Part shown: in pieces, positions 1 to 7,368 of the stretch
Numbering within the stretch: position 1 is the first letter of the stretch
Layout of the letters: each line of letters opens with the position of its first letter
DNA from: Candidatus Krumholzibacteriia bacterium
Lineage (GTDB): Bacteria > Krumholzibacteriota > Krumholzibacteriia > LZORAL124-64-63
Assembly: GCA_016744275.1 (NCBI GenBank)
Contig: JADGEP010000022.1
Coordinates: forward strand, 1-18,444
Direction of reading: 5' to 3'
Length of the DNA stretch: 18,444 nucleotides
Position numbers and translations under genes: made by a program
Notes under the pieces: generated by a model
Databases searched by the model: none
The model's input: the letters and a program-made list of their open reading frames with translations, nothing else
What the model was told of the DNA's origin: nothing

Positions 1-39
1 GTACAGGCCGCCGAGCCAGGCGGGGGCTCCGCGCTCGCG

Positions 40-1131
40 ATGCGCGAGCTGGGCGTGCTCCTGGTGGACGCTGGCGACGAAGCCCGCCGCCGCGACGGCA
101 TCGGCTGGCTGGAGCGTGCGGCCATGGGCGGCGACGCGCCGGTACGGGTCCAGAGCATGACGACCACGAAGACCGGCGATGCCGAGGCGACCGTTCAGCA
201 GATCAAGGAATTGGCGACCGCAGGCTCGGAATATGTGCGGGTGACGGTCAACGATCAGGCGGCCGCAGACGCCCTGCCACGCATCATGTACGAATGCAGC
301 ACCCCGCTGGTGGCCGACGTTCACTACGACCACAAAATGGCCCTGTTGGCCCTTGAAGCGGGCATCGCCAAGTTGCGCATCAATCCGGGCAACATCGGTT
401 CGAAGGATCACGTGCGCGAGGTGGCCGCTGCGGCTGCCGACAAGGGCGTGCCCATTCGCATTGGAGTCAATCGCGGCAGCTTGCACAAGCGGTACAACTC
501 GTTGGTGGATCTGGATCCGGCCGGCGCCCTGGTGCAGTGCGCGACCGATGAAATCGAGACCCTGGCCGCCGTCGGCTTCCATGACGTGGCCGTCAGCCTG
601 AAGAGCAGCAATCCGGGTGAGGTGGTCGACGCCTGTCGCCGCTTCGCCGCGATCAGCGATGTGCCCCAGCATCTGGGCGTGACCGAAGCTGGTACGCTTT
701 TGGCCGGCACCTCGTTGTCGGTGGCGGCGATGTCGGTGCTGTTGAGTGAGGGCATTGGCGATACGGTGCGGATCAGCCTGGCCGACGATCCGGTCAAGGA
801 AGTGAATGCGGCTTATCACATGCTGTCGGCCCTGGGCTTGCGTAGTGGCTACGCTCGGGTGGTGGCTTGTCCCACCTGCGGGCGGGTTGAAGTGGATGTC
901 GTGGCCCTGGCCACCAAGGTCGAAGAGTTGGCCAAAGATTTGCCTTCTGATCGCGTGATTTCAGTGATGGGGTGCATCGTTAATGGGCCGGGCGAAGCGA
1001 AGGCTGCGGACCTCGGAATCGCGGCTGGACGCACCAAGGTCGCCATTTACCGCAAAGGCGAGTTGCACCGCAATATCGACAAGGATGACTTGGAACAGGT
1101 ATTGCTTGAGGAAATCGAGCGCCTGCGCTAG
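40..1131 (+). CDS. ispG: 4-hydroxy-3-methylbut-2-en-1-yl diphosphate synthase (IspG/GcpE), 5' end uncertain
   Basis: IspG reductively opens the cyclic diphosphate MEcPP to HMBPP in the MEP isoprenoid pathway, using a 4Fe-4S cluster in the cytoplasm. The match is strong from about residue 30 on: GGDAPVRVQSMTTT, KLRINPGNIG, PIRIGVNRGSL, HLGVTEAG, LLSEGIGDTVRISL, then cluster cysteines C277 and C280 (ACPTC) and C312 with E319 in GCIVNGPGE. The spacing of these four residues equals that of E. coli IspG. The frame is open to base 1 with no stop, so the true start may lie outside the window. ATG at 40 has only a loose GGGGG about 13 nt upstream. Residues 1-28 do not show the usual TR-x-V-x-VG strand and instead resemble a Sel1/TPR helix pair. 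GC content of the first 120 bases is about 78%, clearly above the rest. The core assignment is firm; the N-terminus is doubtful. Confidence 0.93.
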   Translation: MRELGVLLVDAGDEARRRDGIGWLERAAMGGDAPVRVQSMTTTKTGDAEATVQQIKELATAGSEYVRVTVNDQAAADALPRIMYECSTPLVADVHYDHKMALLALEAGIAKLRINPGNIGSKDHVREVAAAAADKGVPIRIGVNRGSLHKRYNSLVDLDPAGALVQCATDEIETLAAVGFHDVAVSLKSSNPGEVVDACRRFAAISDVPQHLGVTEAGTLLAGTSLSVAAMSVLLSEGIGDTVRISLADDPVKEVNAAYHMLSALGLRSGYARVVACPTCGRVEVDVVALATKVEELAKDLPSDRVISVMGCIVNGPGEAKAADLGIAAGRTKVAIYRKGELHRNIDKDDLEQVLLEEIERLR

Positions 1132-1260
1132 TTGCGGGCGCGAAATAATCCCTGAAATACCTTCAGTTGCCCTCCTGCCGGCCGATTTTTTAAGAGGCGA
1201 CGGGAGCCTCAAGGGCTTCAGATACCAAGCTTTAGCATTAGCGCTCACAGGAAACGGGAA

Positions 1261-2442
1261 ATGGCCCATATCGCCGGACCGACAACACCAACCAGACACG
1301 AATCCGGAGCCAAGCGCGGCCCTGATGTCGAGCGTCTGTTGGCCCTGCAGGCATTCAATGCCCGCTTGGTCTGCATGACGGTTGACGAGAACTCGTATCA
1401 GGAAGTTGTCAATGGTGTGTGGAAGGTGATGGGGTGCGATTTCTGTTCGCTTTTTCTCCACGACGAAGCCAGCCATTCTCTCAAGCTTGTCGGTTCGGTC
1501 GGATACGAAGAGCTCGACCCAGAGCTCGAAATTTCGTTGGCCGATTCCGCCAGCATGCACATCCAGGCCTTTGCCGAAGAATACCTGGTGCATGTCAATG
1601 ACCTGACGGACCAATACGGGATCAAAACCCTGTCGGCTGATCTGCGCAGCAGTTTGGCCATGCCGATCATTGCCAACAGTGGACCAGTTGGCGTTTTTGA
1701 TTTTGGCAGCCGGGAAGTGGGCGCCTTTTCGCCCAGTGAAATCAGCATGTGCAGCATGCTGGTCGACCAGATGTCCTACTCGTTGGAAAACATCCGGCTG
1801 GTCAATGAACTGAGCCGCAGCCGTGATGCGGTGATCCGTGGCATGGCCTTGTTGGCGGAAATTCGGGACAGTCATATTGGCGGGCATTTGAATCGCATTT
1901 GTGCGTACTCAAAATACCTGGCTGAAGCGCTGCTGGATCGTCCGGGATACAGTGAAGTGACGCCAACTTTCATCGATACCATTGCCCGCTCGGCGGCGTT
2001 GCACGATGTCGGCAAGGTGGGCATCCCGGATGCGATTTTGCTTAAGCCCGGCAAATTGACCGTGCCGGAATTTGAAGTGATGAAATCCCACACCACCATG
2101 GGCGCCGAATTGCTCGAAGGCCTGATGCGGGACTACGGCGAATACGGCATGATCAGCATGGGCGTTGAGATGGCCATTGCTCACCACGAACGCTGGGATG
2201 GTGGTGGGTACCCCGAAGGCATCAGCGGCCTGGATATCCCATTGTCGGCCCGGATCCTGACGATCTGTGATGTCTACGATGCGTTGACCAGCCGCCGGGT
2301 TTATAAAGGTGCGTGGAGCATGGAAGAGACTATGGCCAACATCCGCGAAAATTCTGGCCAACACTTTGATCCGGAGCTGGTGAAGATCTTCCTGGCACGG
2401 CCGTCGGACTTGCAGGCGATTCAAAACCAATATCCTGATTGA
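1261..2442 (+). CDS. GAF-domain HD-GYP cyclic-di-GMP phosphodiesterase
   Basis: A 393-residue soluble signalling protein. A GAF-like sensor domain fills about residues 25-180 (FCSLFLHDEASHSLKLVGSVG, LAMPIIANSGPVGVFDFGS). A complete HD-GYP domain follows at about 190-380: HLNRICAYSKYLAE, ALHDVGKVGIPDAIL with the HD pair at 248-249, H277 in SHTTMG, HHERWDGGGYPEG at 308-320 with GYP at 316-318, and DVYDALTSRRVYK. HD-GYP proteins with all metal ligands hydrolyse c-di-GMP to pGpG or GMP, so an active enzyme is expected. The ligand of the GAF domain cannot be read from sequence. The ATG at 1261 has AGGAAACGGGA just upstream. It is separated by 129 bp from ispG and by 113 bp from the next gene, so it is probably its own unit. 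There is no receiver or transmembrane segment, which distinguishes it from RpfG. Confidence 0.93.
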   Translation: MAHIAGPTTPTRHESGAKRGPDVERLLALQAFNARLVCMTVDENSYQEVVNGVWKVMGCDFCSLFLHDEASHSLKLVGSVGYEELDPELEISLADSASMHIQAFAEEYLVHVNDLTDQYGIKTLSADLRSSLAMPIIANSGPVGVFDFGSREVGAFSPSEISMCSMLVDQMSYSLENIRLVNELSRSRDAVIRGMALLAEIRDSHIGGHLNRICAYSKYLAEALLDRPGYSEVTPTFIDTIARSAALHDVGKVGIPDAILLKPGKLTVPEFEVMKSHTTMGAELLEGLMRDYGEYGMISMGVEMAIAHHERWDGGGYPEGISGLDIPLSARILTICDVYDALTSRRVYKGAWSMEETMANIRENSGQHFDPELVKIFLARPSDLQAIQNQYPD

Positions 2443-2444
2443 TT

Positions 2445-2494
2445 CTGCAACTTGATCCTGCAATTTAATCCCGCAATGACTTCAGCAATATATT
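2445..2494. repeat. Degenerate ~13-bp tandem repeat after the HD-GYP gene
   Basis: CTGCAA at 2445, CTGCAA at 2458, CCGCAA at 2471 and CAGCAA at 2483 are spaced 13, 13 and 12 bp. The spacers are similar between the first two copies (CTTGATC, TTTAATC). The array begins 3 bp after the HD-GYP stop codon and lies upstream of the barrel gene at 2556. The role is unknown; it could be a decayed tandem duplication or a row of protein-binding half-sites. Confidence 0.4.
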
Positions 2495-2523
2495 TTGAAA
2501 AAGAACCTTCGAAATGGTAGGCT
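2495..2523 (+). promoter_or_regulatory. Possible sigma-70-type promoter for the 2556 barrel gene
   Basis: TTGAAA at 2495-2500, a 17-bp spacer ending in TGG (extended -10 type), and TAGGCT at 2518-2523. The -35 box is good and the -10 box weak. A transcript would start near 2530, about 11 nt before the GGAAGGA ribosome-binding site. Confidence 0.3.
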
Positions 2524-2555
2524 TGCCTGATACCCCATTTCGGAAGGATTTTTTC

Positions 2556-3389
2556 ATGAGCTTTCCGCGCGCTCTATTGACGGCACATATTTTTCTGCTT
2601 CTGATGATTCCACTGACGGCAATGGGGGGCACTTCGCCTTTCCTGCTGGATTATCAGCCCACCGGGCAAGTCGAATTTGGCTACCGGTTTCAGCATCCGC
2701 ACTTTTCGCGGGAAGTTGATGCCGACCTGCTCATGGGGTTTCATGAACTTTCGGTGGGGATGCCTATTCGCCCAGAAGTGGTGGTGCGGCTGACCCTGCC
2801 GGTTGTCAAATGGGGGTTCGATACAATTCAGGAGCCGGTCGATACCATCGAATTGGGCAACGTGACGTTTGCTGCCCACTTTCTGAATCTGGGAACCAAT
2901 AAAAACATGTCGGCACTGGTGGCACTCAGCTTGCCGACTGTTGCAGAAACTCCCCATTTGTCGGGCCTGGGGCGGATCAGCCATCCGTCAGTCTGGCAGA
3001 CCTTCAGGAGTGAAACGATGACGTTGAAGGCGCATTTCAACGCGCGTCTTCCTGCCCGGGGCGAGAGTTTTTTGCGGCTGGGAATTGGGCCGGAATTTTT
3101 GGTTCCCAGCGGCGACCGCTCGGGCTCAACCAAAGTCTTGATGCGCTACGGTTTGGGCGTCGGTGTGGAGTCCGGACGCATCGGTGCGAGCATTGAATTT
3201 GGGGGCTACTGGGATACCGATAGGGAAGGGGACAACTTCAATGAAGACTCTTACCACATATTGTCTGCCGGTGTGGAATACGTGGGCCGCACGGTTCGCC
3301 CGGCGCTGTACTATCAGATCCCCACAGACGAGTTGTATGAATCGGTGATCGATGGTGTGGTCGGAGTGAGGATTACGGTCACGCCCTAG
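2556..3389 (+). CDS. Secreted outer-membrane beta-barrel-like protein, function unknown
   Basis: A 277-residue protein when started at the ATG at 2556, which sits 8 nt after a strong GGAAGGA ribosome-binding site (2542-2548). An upstream in-frame ATG at 2514 would place 14 non-signal-like residues before it and lacks a site. The N-terminus is a classical signal peptide (MSFPRALLTAHIFLLLMIPLTA, cut probably after TAMG or TA). The mature part has many alternating polar/hydrophobic strands (VEFGYRFQHPHF, VVVRLTLPVVKWGF, NVTFAAHFLNLG, MSALVALSLPTV, LMRYGLGVGVES, IGASIEFGGYW) and ends in GVVGVRITVTP. The pattern is reminiscent of MetA-pathway phenol-degradation/DUF3187-type barrels, but I do not recognise a specific family. 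The C-terminal residue is Pro rather than the usual aromatic, so insertion as a porin is not certain. It converges on the NFACT gene with a 9-bp gap. Confidence 0.75.
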   Translation: MSFPRALLTAHIFLLLMIPLTAMGGTSPFLLDYQPTGQVEFGYRFQHPHFSREVDADLLMGFHELSVGMPIRPEVVVRLTLPVVKWGFDTIQEPVDTIELGNVTFAAHFLNLGTNKNMSALVALSLPTVAETPHLSGLGRISHPSVWQTFRSETMTLKAHFNARLPARGESFLRLGIGPEFLVPSGDRSGSTKVLMRYGLGVGVESGRIGASIEFGGYWDTDREGDNFNEDSYHILSAGVEYVGRTVRPALYYQIPTDELYESVIDGVVGVRITVTP

Positions 3390-3398
3390 GGTTTCGAT

Positions 3399-4829
3399 TC
3401 ACGCCGGCTCAACTCCGGGCATGACGCCGGGTTCAACAAAGAGGCTCTGGTCGCGCAGGCAAACCGCCGTGCCGACCGGAGCCTTTCGCGGTTTGCGCAC
3501 ATAGCGTTTTTCGGTGTGGATGACGGGCACCAGTTTGGAGTGCCTGGCCTTACTGTGCAGCGCTGCCAGCGAAGCTGCCTTGGCGATCACCTGGGCGGAA
3601 ATCCGCTCCGGATGGCCGCCCGCCCGTACGATGACATGGCTGCCCGAGACGCCCTGGGCGTGCAGCCAAAGATCGCGGTTGTGGGCGGCGCGGTGGGTCA
3701 ATTCATCATTTTCCTTGTTGTTGCGGCCAACCCAGACCTCCCATTTCCCATCCACCAGATAGCGGCGAAAGGGCCGCGCCGGTTCGACGGCCGTGCGGCC
3801 GCCGGGCCGGGCTTTGATGCTGGGCATGAGGTCGGCGTGGTCGGTGCGCCATTGTTGCAGGGCTGCCAACCGCTCGAGGGGTTGTTCTGATGCCAGGGCC
3901 GCCACCAAGCCGTCGTGAGCTGCCTGCAAACGTTCCGATTCGGCCGTTGCTTCAAGGTGCCGGGCGCGGATGATATCCAGGCCCTTCTCAGCCTTGCGGG
4001 CTCGGCGGAACCAGGCCTCCATGTTGGCCGCTGGCGTTCGCGACGGGTCCAGGGCGATGGTCAGCGTTTCGCCAGTGGTCAGATTGGGTAGCACGGCCTG
4101 GTCGCTACCCTGGGTCAGCGTGTGCAAGTGGGCGGCGAGGGTTTCGGCCTTATGCCGGTGGATGTCACCTTGGTCGGCATTGGCGAGGTCACGGCCCAGA
4201 TTGCCGAGCAATCTCGTGGAGGCCTTTTGGCGCCGGTTGAGCGCCGCCCGTTGAACCGTGTGGGCCTGTTCGGTGCAGACATCGATGATGCGTGTGAGCG
4301 CCTGGGTATCGTAGTCCGGAGGCGCACTGCTGCCTTCGCCTCCGGTCCAGGTGCCGCGCGGGGGCCATACGGCCAGGGCCGCGTGAGGCGGGCGGTGCAG
4401 GGACCAGAGCAGCTTGCCAGAACGATCCAATACCGTGACGTTGCCGCGGGCGCCAAAAAGCTGGTGTAAGAGGATGAGGTCATTGCCCTGGGAGTCGGTG
4501 AATTGAAACGCAACCACCCGGTCTTTGGGCAACAACCCGCAGGTGACCAGGCGGGCGCCGTTCAACAGCGCCGGCAAAGGATGTTTGCGTTGGGGCGTGA
4601 GGGATTCGGCCACGGGCCCGGGCAGGCGCCCTTGATGGGAACACACCAAGCGGGCCCCCGGCAGATCAGTGAGCAACAAGCTCGTGCGATCTTCGCCAGC
4701 CAGGTGCAACCGCACCCAGCGGTCGCCGGCCGAGACGCGGAAGAGTTCCCGTCCACCATGACGCTCGCGCCATCCGGCCAGCACCGGGGCCAGGACTTCG
4801 GGATCAGACCAGGGAGGGTTCGCTTTCAT
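3399..4829 (-). CDS. NFACT family protein, RqcH-like (ribosome quality control), short form
   Basis: A 476-residue protein of the NFACT (Rqc2/RqcH/FbpA) family. In bacteria RqcH binds obstructed 50S subunits with peptidyl-tRNA and adds C-terminal alanine tails to stalled chains for degradation. The NFACT-N region (about 1-150) includes the DR pair at D103-R104 (LLPKDRVVAFQF), the motif RqcH needs for tailing. About 245-310 is the family's NLTTGETLTIALDPSRTP segment running into a helical, coiled-coil-like stretch. NFACT-R (about 355-455) is well conserved: WEVWVGRNNKENDELT, NRDLWLHAQGVSGSHVIVR, and K-x-V-x-KP near 441-449. B. subtilis RqcH has about 570 residues. The missing portion falls between NFACT-N and the coiled coil, where the helix-hairpin-helix domain normally lies. 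It starts 2 bp after the stop of the upstream barrel gene and is probably translationally coupled to it. Family is certain; tailing activity is inferred. Confidence 0.9.
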   Translation of the reverse strand: MKANPPWSDPEVLAPVLAGWRERHGGRELFRVSAGDRWVRLHLAGEDRTSLLLTDLPGARLVCSHQGRLPGPVAESLTPQRKHPLPALLNGARLVTCGLLPKDRVVAFQFTDSQGNDLILLHQLFGARGNVTVLDRSGKLLWSLHRPPHAALAVWPPRGTWTGGEGSSAPPDYDTQALTRIIDVCTEQAHTVQRAALNRRQKASTRLLGNLGRDLANADQGDIHRHKAETLAAHLHTLTQGSDQAVLPNLTTGETLTIALDPSRTPAANMEAWFRRARKAEKGLDIIRARHLEATAESERLQAAHDGLVAALASEQPLERLAALQQWRTDHADLMPSIKARPGGRTAVEPARPFRRYLVDGKWEVWVGRNNKENDELTHRAAHNRDLWLHAQGVSGSHVIVRAGGHPERISAQVIAKAASLAALHSKARHSKLVPVIHTEKRYVRKPRKAPVGTAVCLRDQSLFVEPGVMPGVEPA

Positions 4830-4831
4830 GG

Positions 4832-5338
4832 CTAAAACAACGTGTAGCCGAAGGTGAGTTTGAAGTCGGGGGCGTCCATGATGCCCACCCGCACTTCGAC
4901 CATGGCCTGATGCTCATTGGCCAAGGTGCGTTCCAGTCCCAGCAACCCGCTGAGGCCAATGCTGGTATCGGAATCACCAAAATCCGGGTTGGTGAAAAAG
5001 AGCGAGAGGGAACCGCCGCCGTAAACGTTCCACGGGTGGGTCACCAGTTCGGTGAAGCTGTAGGCCAGGTCACCGTTCAAGGCGATGAGTGTGGCGGCGC
5101 CGCCAAAACCGGCCTCCACGTTGGGCGTGAAGTGAACGTTGGGCAGAACCTCGCCCAGCTTGAGGTGGGCGCCGAAGTGGATCTGGTCGATATCGCCCCA
5201 GTTGGTGTAGCCGATGCGTGGGCCAAAGGCGGAATTCGCCGGAATGCGCAGGGAGTCGCTTTGGGCGTGGACTGAGTTGGGTGCAGCCAGCAGGGTGGTC
5301 AGGGCAATCAAGGCAACCAGGAGGCGCAGGTCTCTCAT
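4832..5338 (-). CDS. Small outer-membrane beta-barrel protein
   Basis: A 168-residue protein started at the ATG at 5338 (MRDLRLLVALIALTTLLAA...), which has GGAAGG 9 nt upstream. A nearer ATG at 5347 abuts that site, and an open extension to 5422 reads through the probable promoter, so both are rejected. A signal peptide of about 25 residues ends in SVHAQ. The mature chain is a row of amphipathic strands (FGPRIGYTNWG, IHFGAHLKLGE, VHFTPNVEAGFGG, LNGDLAYSFTE, WNVYGGGSLSLFF, HQAMVEVRVGI) and finishes in FKLTFGYTLF, a C-terminal aromatic residue of the type recognised by the BAM machinery. It resembles the OmpA/OmpW-sized outer-membrane beta-barrel group. No specific function can be assigned. It is the first gene of a two-gene unit with the RqcH-like protein, an unexpected pairing. 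Confidence 0.85.
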   Translation of the reverse strand: MRDLRLLVALIALTTLLAAPNSVHAQSDSLRIPANSAFGPRIGYTNWGDIDQIHFGAHLKLGEVLPNVHFTPNVEAGFGGAATLIALNGDLAYSFTELVTHPWNVYGGGSLSLFFTNPDFGDSDTSIGLSGLLGLERTLANEHQAMVEVRVGIMDAPDFKLTFGYTLF

Positions 5339-5381
5339 TGTTGGCATCCTTCCAAACAATCGATGGGTCGGGGTGAGGCGT

Positions 5382-5410
5382 ATTGTAAGGGTATACGCAG
5401 ACAGGAACAA
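5382..5410 (-). promoter_or_regulatory. Probable sigma-70-type promoter of the barrel/NFACT operon
   Basis: Read on the minus strand: TTGTTC (5410-5405), a 17-bp spacer, and TACAAT (5387-5382). The expected transcript start is near 5375, giving a leader of about 37 nt before the ATG at 5338. Box quality and spacing are good, but it is unproven. Confidence 0.5.
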
Positions 5411-5440
5411 CTTTGATCCCACTCAATTCTCGTTCATTTC

Positions 5441-5469
5441 TTGCCGCCGGAAGGTCTCTGGCCTAAGAT
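5441..5469 (+). promoter_or_regulatory. Possible sigma-70-type promoter of the yicC-gmk-rpoZ-coaBC run
   Basis: TTGCCG at 5441-5446, a 17-bp spacer, and TAAGAT at 5464-5469, giving a start near 5476 and a leader of about 40 nt before yicC. It is back-to-back with the minus-strand promoter at 5382-5410. Confidence 0.4.
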
Positions 5470-5515
5470 TCCGCCCATCGACACGATACCGCCTCGGACC
5501 TTCTGGAGGATTTCC

Positions 5516-6397
5516 ATGCTCAGCATGACCGGCTTCGGCACCGGCGAAGGGGCCACTGGCCCCATGACCATCTCAGTGGAATTGCGTTCGGTGAACCACC
5601 GCTTCCTGGACGTGAGCCTGAAACTGCCCGGCGTGTTGGCGTTTCTGGAAACCGACATCCGCAAATTTCTGAAAGAAAACGTGGCCCGGGGTCGGGTCAC
5701 CGTTGCGGTGCAGCTTCAAGTCAACCGCGAGGGCGCCGGTGCGGGCCTGGACCCGGACCGACTGCAGGCAGGCCTCGAGATGGTGCGGGCCGCGGCGGCG
5801 GAGTTGGAAAAAGCCACGGGTGAAGCCCATCCCGTCACCTTGGAACATTTGCTGGCAGTGCCGGATCTGTTCCGGGCCGAAGAGCTGGAAGTGCAACAGG
5901 ATGAAATGCGGGCCGCGATGATGACCGCCCTGAAGGCGGCCCATCAGGGTTTGATGGCCATGAAAACGGCCGAAGGCGAAGCGTTGGTCAATGAGATGCG
6001 CCAACGCCTGGAAACGCTTTCGACCGAGCTGACCAACGTGGAAAAATGGGCGCCCCAGGCCGGTGCCGAGATTCAGAAGCGGTTGGAAGAGCGCCTGGAG
6101 AAAATCCTCCCCGACCAGGTCGACCCGCAACGCCTGGCTCAGGAAGTGGCGATGTTGGCGGACAAAGCCAACATCAACGAAGAATGCGAGCGGTTGGGCA
6201 TTCACATCACGCATTTTCACAAGGCCCTGGACGAAGGCGGTCAGGTGGCCAAGCGGCTGAATTTCCTGCTCCAGGAAATGCACCGTGAAGTCAATACCAC
6301 CGGCAGCAAGACCAACCTGATGGACATCACCCAGGCCGTGATCACGATGAAGGATGAAGTTGAGTCCATGCGCGAGCAGATCCTGAACCTGGAGTAG
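5516..6397 (+). CDS. yicC: YicC/YloC family endoribonuclease
   Basis: A 293-residue protein beginning MLSMTGFGTGEG, the family's typical N-terminus, with GGAGGA at 5505-5510 as ribosome-binding site. The longer open frame from 5441 overlaps the probable promoter and is not used. Family hallmarks are ELRSVNHRFLDVSLKLPG near the start, the highly conserved HITHFHKALDEGGQVAKRLN and FLLQEMHREVNTTGSK, and a C-terminal VESMREQILNLE. YicC/YloC proteins are cytoplasmic hexameric RNases, described in E. coli in connection with small-RNA turnover and in B. subtilis as YloC. The gene sits directly before gmk, the arrangement seen in many bacteria. Its stop codon TAG precedes the gmk ATG by 2 nt. Length is normal. 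Confidence 0.95.
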   Translation: MLSMTGFGTGEGATGPMTISVELRSVNHRFLDVSLKLPGVLAFLETDIRKFLKENVARGRVTVAVQLQVNREGAGAGLDPDRLQAGLEMVRAAAAELEKATGEAHPVTLEHLLAVPDLFRAEELEVQQDEMRAAMMTALKAAHQGLMAMKTAEGEALVNEMRQRLETLSTELTNVEKWAPQAGAEIQKRLEERLEKILPDQVDPQRLAQEVAMLADKANINEECERLGIHITHFHKALDEGGQVAKRLNFLLQEMHREVNTTGSKTNLMDITQAVITMKDEVESMREQILNLE

Positions 6398-6399
6398 TG

Positions 6400-6984
6400 A
6401 TGATTGTCTTGATCACGGGCCCTTCGGGGTCCGGTAAAACCAGTTTCATTGGGAGCCTGATGGAGAGCAATCCGCGCCTGGCCTTTTCGGTTTCGACCAC
6501 GACTCGGCCCATGCGTGAAGGCGAAGCCAACGGCGTGGACTACGACTTCGTGGACCAGAGCGTTTTTGATGAGCTTGTGGCTGACGACGCCTTCGTGGAA
6601 TGGGCCGTCGTGCACAACAATTGTTACGGCACTCGCCGCAGTCGGCTGGATGAGATGGCGGCCGCGGGCCAGATTCCAGTGCTGGACATTGATGTGCAGG
6701 GTGGCGTTAACGTGATCGACATCTACCAGGATGATCTGGTTTCCGTTTTCCTGTTCCCGCCCTCCTGGGAAGAACTCGAGCGCAGGTTGCGTTCGCGGGA
6801 TACAGATACGTCCGCAGTGATCGATGGCCGGTTGGCCACCGCTCGTCAGGAAGTGGGCTTTGCCCCGAAATACCGTTATTGGATTGTCAATGATGACCTT
6901 GAGGCGGCGGTCAATCGCATGAAAGCTGTGATCACGGCCGAAGATTGCCGCCGCGAGTCGTTTCTGCGCTCGCCGTTGGTTTGA
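6400..6984 (+). CDS. gmk: Guanylate kinase
   Basis: A 194-residue enzyme that converts GMP + ATP to GDP + ADP. The P-loop GPSGSGKT is at residues 7-14. The GMP-binding part follows: SVSTTTRPMREGEANGVDYDFV and WAVVHNNCYGTRRS. VLDIDVQGG is the strand with the catalytic-site aspartates, and LERRLRSRDTDTSAVIDGRL is the lid arginine region. The ATG at 6400 is preferred: GGAG at 6391-6394, inside the end of yicC, sits 5 nt before it. A GTG at 6397, overlapping the yicC stop by one base, is the alternative. Coupled translation with yicC is likely. Length and all motifs are normal for the family. Confidence 0.96.
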   Translation: MIVLITGPSGSGKTSFIGSLMESNPRLAFSVSTTTRPMREGEANGVDYDFVDQSVFDELVADDAFVEWAVVHNNCYGTRRSRLDEMAAAGQIPVLDIDVQGGVNVIDIYQDDLVSVFLFPPSWEELERRLRSRDTDTSAVIDGRLATARQEVGFAPKYRYWIVNDDLEAAVNRMKAVITAEDCRRESFLRSPLV

Positions 6985-7122
6985 GCGGTTTTTTAACCGA
7001 TTTCTTGCGTTTTTCCGGGATTTCGTTATCGTTCATCGGTTGCCAAAAACACGACGGACCGGTTTACCCAGAAACTGAATTATCAGAAACCGCTCCTGTC
7101 TCCAGCCTGTGAGGAAGGCCGC

Positions 7123-7365
7123 ATGACCTATATTCCGCGCCAAAAGGTGACTGCCCTTATTCCGAACAAATTCGAGGCCATCAAAATTGCTGCCCTCGAA
7201 GCCCGTCGGTTGAATGACCGCGCCCGCAATTACAACGTGAATCTGCCGGGTAAAATCACCACTTTGGCCGTCGATCGTTTGATCGAAGGCAAGGTTGAAT
7301 ACTACGATGTGAAAGAACGCGCCCGCCAAGCCCGGCTTGAGAGGGAGCAGGAAGGCGAGGAATAG
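7123..7365 (+). CDS. rpoZ: DNA-directed RNA polymerase omega subunit
   Basis: An 80-residue protein with the omega pattern: PNKFEAIKIAALEARRLND (the N-terminal helix that wraps the beta-prime C-terminus), then KITTLAVDRLIEGKVEYYDV, followed by a charged tail (ERARQARLEREQEGEE). Omega assists assembly of RNA polymerase and in some bacteria mediates ppGpp sensing. The canonical MAR motif of E. coli omega is replaced by MTYIPRQKV, as in other distant lineages. The ribosome-binding site GAGGAAGG lies about 6 nt before the ATG. Position between gmk and coaBC supports the call. It is separated from gmk by 138 bp, which could hold a separate promoter. Confidence 0.9.
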   Translation: MTYIPRQKVTALIPNKFEAIKIAALEARRLNDRARNYNVNLPGKITTLAVDRLIEGKVEYYDVKERARQARLEREQEGEE

Positions 7366-7368
7366 ACC

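Noticed and set aside
1132..1260. Possible c-di-GMP riboswitch ahead of the HD-GYP gene
   Set aside because: None of the conserved GEMM-type blocks can be found. There is only a small GAGGC/GCCTC stem at 1194-1210.
961..1887. Long open frame on the minus strand across ispG and the HD-GYP gene
   Set aside because: It is antisense to two clear genes and has no recognisable domain. GC-rich codon bias leaves such frames open by chance. The same holds for the minus-strand frames at 8396-9553 and 14842-16560.
2514..2555. Earlier ATG at 2514 for the secreted barrel protein
   Set aside because: It would put 14 residues before a perfect signal peptide and has no ribosome-binding site. GGAAGGA clearly marks the ATG at 2556.
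6986..6999. Hairpin CGGTT-TTTT-AACCG after gmk as a terminator
   Set aside because: The stem has only 5 bp and the T-run does not follow directly. At most it is a weak attenuator before rpoZ.
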